DNA of 64,000 bases from Astrocystis sublimbata. Taxonomy: Eukaryota; Ascomycota; Sordariomycetes; Xylariales; Xylariaceae. The notes beneath the pieces were generated by a model. That model worked only from the letters and a program-made list of their open reading frames with translations, did not search any database and was not told the origin of the DNA. The translations under genes and the position numbers were made by a program. Below, piece by piece: positions 60,435 through 64,000 of this stretch. The DNA is taken from assembly GCA_022453515.1 (NCBI GenBank), contig JAJNNY010000015.1, forward strand, positions 372,001 through 436,000, written 5' to 3'. Each line of letters opens with the position of its first letter. Within the stretch, counting starts at the first letter, position 1.

Positions 60435-62870
60435 TCAGAGGTAATTCTCATCTGAGGCATGCCCATTGCGACCTAAGCGATGGTGTGAAGATGTCATGGG
60501 CGGGTCACCAGACTGAGCTACTACCTCATCTGTATTAAGGTCGCATCCTTGTGGGAGGGGGTGATACTCGTCAATGAGATTAAAACTCGCCAAGGAGAGT
60601 TCTGACTCCGAAGAGACAGCGACATTTGAGATCGTAGATCCGGGTGCTGTGTCTACTCTCTCTTCTCCAGTGGTCCCGGCGACAGTTTCCTCTGGCGTCT
60701 CGTCCGCAACCTGATCCTGGTATGGCCCATCGTCGTCTTTGGGAGGACAAAGAATAGGATGGTTCAGATCATTGATGTCTAGACAACCCAGGAGCTCTCC
60801 TGCCTTCGTAGCTGGGATTGTGTCTGTGCAATCTGTCCAGGTGCCAACTCGTATCTCTTCGTGTGCTAAGCGCTGGAGCTGCAGAGTCGTGTTGGCGGTC
60901 CACTCGAGGTGGGCATGTTGGCGATATTTCCTCTTGTGAAGCCACCTGGATACAGGCTCTAGGAGGTACGATGTCAGGACGAGGAGAAGGCCGGGGATGT
61001 AGATGATGTATAAGCCGAAAAGGCTGAAGGAGGGGTAGCCGGTGCTGCGAATTTTCTGTTATCATGTTGGTGAGTACGCTTGTTGATACGCGTTTTCAAT
61101 CGGGAGCTAGGGATCCGTACCTGACTATTACATAGTTTCTTGAGTTCGGTAGTGTTGTAATTCTTATGTGCTTTGAGGCTCTCGGGATCTGTTGGTCCAA
61201 CAGGTGTGGTAAGAAATACTTGCTGAATAGACGCCAAAGATATATCTTGCCAGTGCATTACATCCATCTTCCACTGATCTGGTGCTATAGGACCTTGAAA
61301 GCCACCGACCAAAGTTGACTGTGAAAGCAGGCTCCGTGGGCCTAGCAAACTTATAACCACAGTGACTCGGTTGTCCAATAAGTACACAGTATCGGCAAAA
61401 TACTGAAAACGCGCGTATGCTTCCGTCTTGGCACTAGTCGATGCGTACTCCTCGTAGGTAGTATTGAAGAACGGCGCGGCTCCAGTTACTGCATCGCGGA
61501 AACTGGCTAATGGTCCACATCCGCTCGGCCCTTTGTATTGTGTGCTGCAGAATTGGTACTGGTCGGTGCACCCTAAAGGCGAGGCTGCTTCCAAGGGGAG
61601 ATACACTTGGTCAGAAGATGTGTCGTTGCCAGCGGCGGCAACGCCAATCTTATAGGGGGTTGGGTTCAGATTGTACCATTCGTCTTCGGCAAACTGTACG
61701 AATCTAACCTCGTTTCCAGATAGAAAATAAATGACGATATCTGCATCCTCTCTGGAGATAGAGTCTATGGGTATGAAATCAGAGACATCATCATCAGTTG
61801 CCCCGTTCGTGACCAGAGACCGCATCAGTCTTTACATATAAGTGTTAGCATAGCTTCATTAAGATCAGCGCTTGTGAAGATCAGAAGACTTACCCTAGAC
61901 GGTAGTTTGCAGTACTAACTATACCTTTACTGCCATACTGAGATTGCAACGACTCGGCTGAGTACATGTAGTTTTCTAGGCCAGCGCCAGTAATACTGAG
62001 ATTGCCGTAATGGTACAGGGTAGTGTTCTTGAGAGTTTTACTCTGACTAGTAAACCCACGCGTAACTAGAGGACCACAATGCAAGACATGCCTCCATAGG
62101 ATCCTTTTGTCAGATGGGGCATTCAGCCCTAGATTGTCGTGGCTGTCTATGTAGCCGGTATCAAGTCGCATGTTGTTCGAGTTATCCTTGCACATATTGC
62201 TCTTGAAAGGACACGATGCCTTTATGTCAACCAGTCTGTGATTCGTAAGCCTTTCGTTGACAAATCTTTCGCAATTCAGGAGGCTGAGGCTGTCATTCGA
62301 ATAGCATTGCTGAGCATATTTGGCTGCGTTGTCGATCCTCTCGGCCGAAAACAGTGGCATGTCGAAGTACGTAATCGCCCATCCATTGAAATAGCCACAG
62401 TTGACGCTCTTGATTAGAACCTCATCACCGATGGCTGTAGAAATCCTAGAAGAGAAGCCTCCTGCAACAGTGAAGGCGGCCAGAAGTGAAAGCGCGGCAA
62501 GGGCAATGGATAGAGGCCGGATCCATCTCCATTTCAAGCGACGGCTCTTCCACAGTAAGGAGAGGAAAAGAAGGATTCCCTCCTCTGGATTAGATGAGTT
62601 TCGCAAGATCGCCTGGCTTTGGTGATAGACCACGTCCTGGGGCGCAGGTGTTGATAACGCCCTGTGAAATGCGAAGCAGGTGATTCTCCATGTGCGAGTT
62701 GCGACGAATGCGATGAAAAAGGCCGTGAAGGCGATCACGAGATCAGCGTCTCGCCTTTCTAATGTCAGCGTGGCTCCTAGGACTTTCCCTCTGCTCCAAT
62801 TGGTCCACGTTCCGGTGAAAACGTGGTACTGGTCGGTCGCGTTTGTATTGTCACTCGGGCTAGAGTCCAT
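60435..62870 (-). CDS. Large multi-span membrane protein, unknown
   Basis: Three exons: 62870-61894, 61829-61121, 61055-60435; 768 residues, phases consistent. Hydrophobic segments lie at about 43-66, 118-138 and 571-593 (FGLYIIYIPGLLLVLTSYLL). Between the second and third is a region of about 430 residues with many N-x-S/T sites and cysteines, probably extracytoplasmic. The C-terminal 170 residues are acidic, Ser/Thr-rich and likely cytosolic. Similar architectures are widespread, uncharacterised fungal membrane proteins, often near HET or NLR genes. No catalytic motif is seen. Confidence 0.75.
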
Positions 62871-64000
62871 TGCAACTCTTAAAGATGAATAAGAGAATAG
62901 GTGTATGAAATGGAATCATAGGCAATGCTCTCATATCTCCTAGAAGATCAATGACGTGGGAGGCAGCCCCCTTTAATCCAAACTATCCCTTGGCCTGCCA
63001 TAGATTCCCAAGTCTTACGCTGTCTGACATTTGTTACCATGGTCACACATTAATCTTTACATAAAGGGCCGAATCTCCGCAAAGGCGACCATCGGGTAGC
63101 ACAAGTTCATGAAGAAAAAGTTTTTGCACCGGATCAACACCAAACTGGGTCGCATGTGTGACCTCTGTTCAGAAGGTCTAGGGACTCCCGGATGCTGTCA
63201 TAGTGGCTAAAAAGGCTATGGGAGTACCCTATATATACAAGTCAACAGTGAAGTCGTAGTGATGTGGATCTTGTGGCGAAAGTTACTTAAAATAGCCTAT
63301 GAAGGGTAGCACCACAGAGTGTTAGAAACGCTGTGTCGCATCATGTGGCAGTACGACATGAATAAGGGCAAAAACGCAGCCCAAATCAGGCAGCCTCATA
63401 AATTTCTAGTCTATCACGTCAATATCTAACGAGGCTGTATAAAATCCATCTTCGATGCATTGTTCTTGGCATATCTTAAGCAGACACACTATTACAAGGG
63501 GGTCAAGGCCTTGGGAAAATATTCCTTAAATAATCTAATATTTAGCTATAGCGTCAAAGGTCTTAAGGAGGAGAAGTTCCCCCTAGGCCTTGGGCCATGC
63601 CAGGTAGGCTTTATATATAGGATTACCCCGCTTAGGGGGGGTGGCCCGTGCGTCCGTATGACACACACGAAGTTGTAGTTTGGGGCTATGTTATTGTTAT
63701 TGTTCCATTTCACGTCGTAGAGGGACTATAGGCCCTCGTCCCCCCCGCACAAGGCACATTTGAAGTGGCAAGGTAGTACGGGGCGAAGAGTGGCAAATCT
63801 TTGATTAATGATACCTCCCTTATTGTATAATGCTACCCCGACAAGATCTGAAGACGAAAACGACTATGAAATGTGAATTCTGCAGAGTAAGATTGACTTC
63901 TTTAATGAATTGGCAAAATAATTCGATACACGACAGAGTGTATCCCCCTGCTATGAAAAAATGACCCCCCGCCCGTCTAAAGTGTGCAACCTCAACGAGT
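62871..64000. other. Terminal stretch, no gene supported
   Basis: AT-rich with scattered short frames. The 63540-63760 part, with C- and G-runs around a TATATA stretch, might be repeat-derived, but I see no terminal repeats or coding remnants to prove it. Confidence 0.4.

Noticed and set aside
63540..63760. Possible LTR or retroelement remnant
   Set aside because: No paired terminal repeats, primer-binding site or coding remnants visible.

Overview
The window is nuclear DNA of a filamentous ascomycete (Pezizomycotina, probably Sordariomycetes; no species named). The evidence is short GT-AG introns of about 50 to 130 nt with CTRAY-like branch sites, a highly reducing polyketide synthase, a HET-domain gene, a NACHT-ankyrin NLR and a fungal-type Dpb4. 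Exon structures were built by eye from splice signals and reading-frame continuity.

Layout: 0-10 kb holds a small membrane protein, a frameshifted gene with an ankyrin tail, a histidine acid phosphatase, a GRDP-like protein with an in-frame TGA before a cysteine-rich tail, and a two-helix membrane protein. 11.0-18.0 kb holds what I read as an amyloid-signalling module: a small motif-bearing protein (minus), a SesB-like alpha/beta-hydrolase (plus) and a NACHT-ankyrin NLR (minus). All three carry a related short beta-type motif, at the hydrolase C-terminus, the NLR N-terminus, and probably twice in the small protein. 19.2-21.0 kb encodes a coiled-coil protein.

21.8-37.9 kb is a secondary-metabolite region: a stand-alone trans-enoyl reductase broken by a +1 frameshift, a divergently transcribed 2488-residue HR-PKS with no working ER domain, an Old Yellow Enzyme, a membrane protein and a cinnamyl-alcohol-type dehydrogenase. 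An 81-bp MITE-like foldback lies inside it. 38-50 kb is sparse: a decayed monocarboxylate-transporter-like MFS fragment, a secreted expansin-like protein, an 8-exon sugar transporter with a 3-nt micro-exon, and a BAHD/trichothecene-acetyltransferase-like enzyme. 52.7-56.6 kb holds two conserved housekeeping-type genes (bHLH regulator, Dpb4). 57.4-63 kb has a tRNA-like element, a HET-domain gene and a large membrane protein.

How they fit together: the PKS, trans-ER, OYE and dehydrogenase are the plausible polyketide set. The NLR, hydrolase and small protein form a plausible self/non-self or immunity cell-death set, with the HET gene as another likely incompatibility factor. Several genes are damaged by single-base homopolymer changes or stops, so either the region is decaying or some lesions are sequencing errors.
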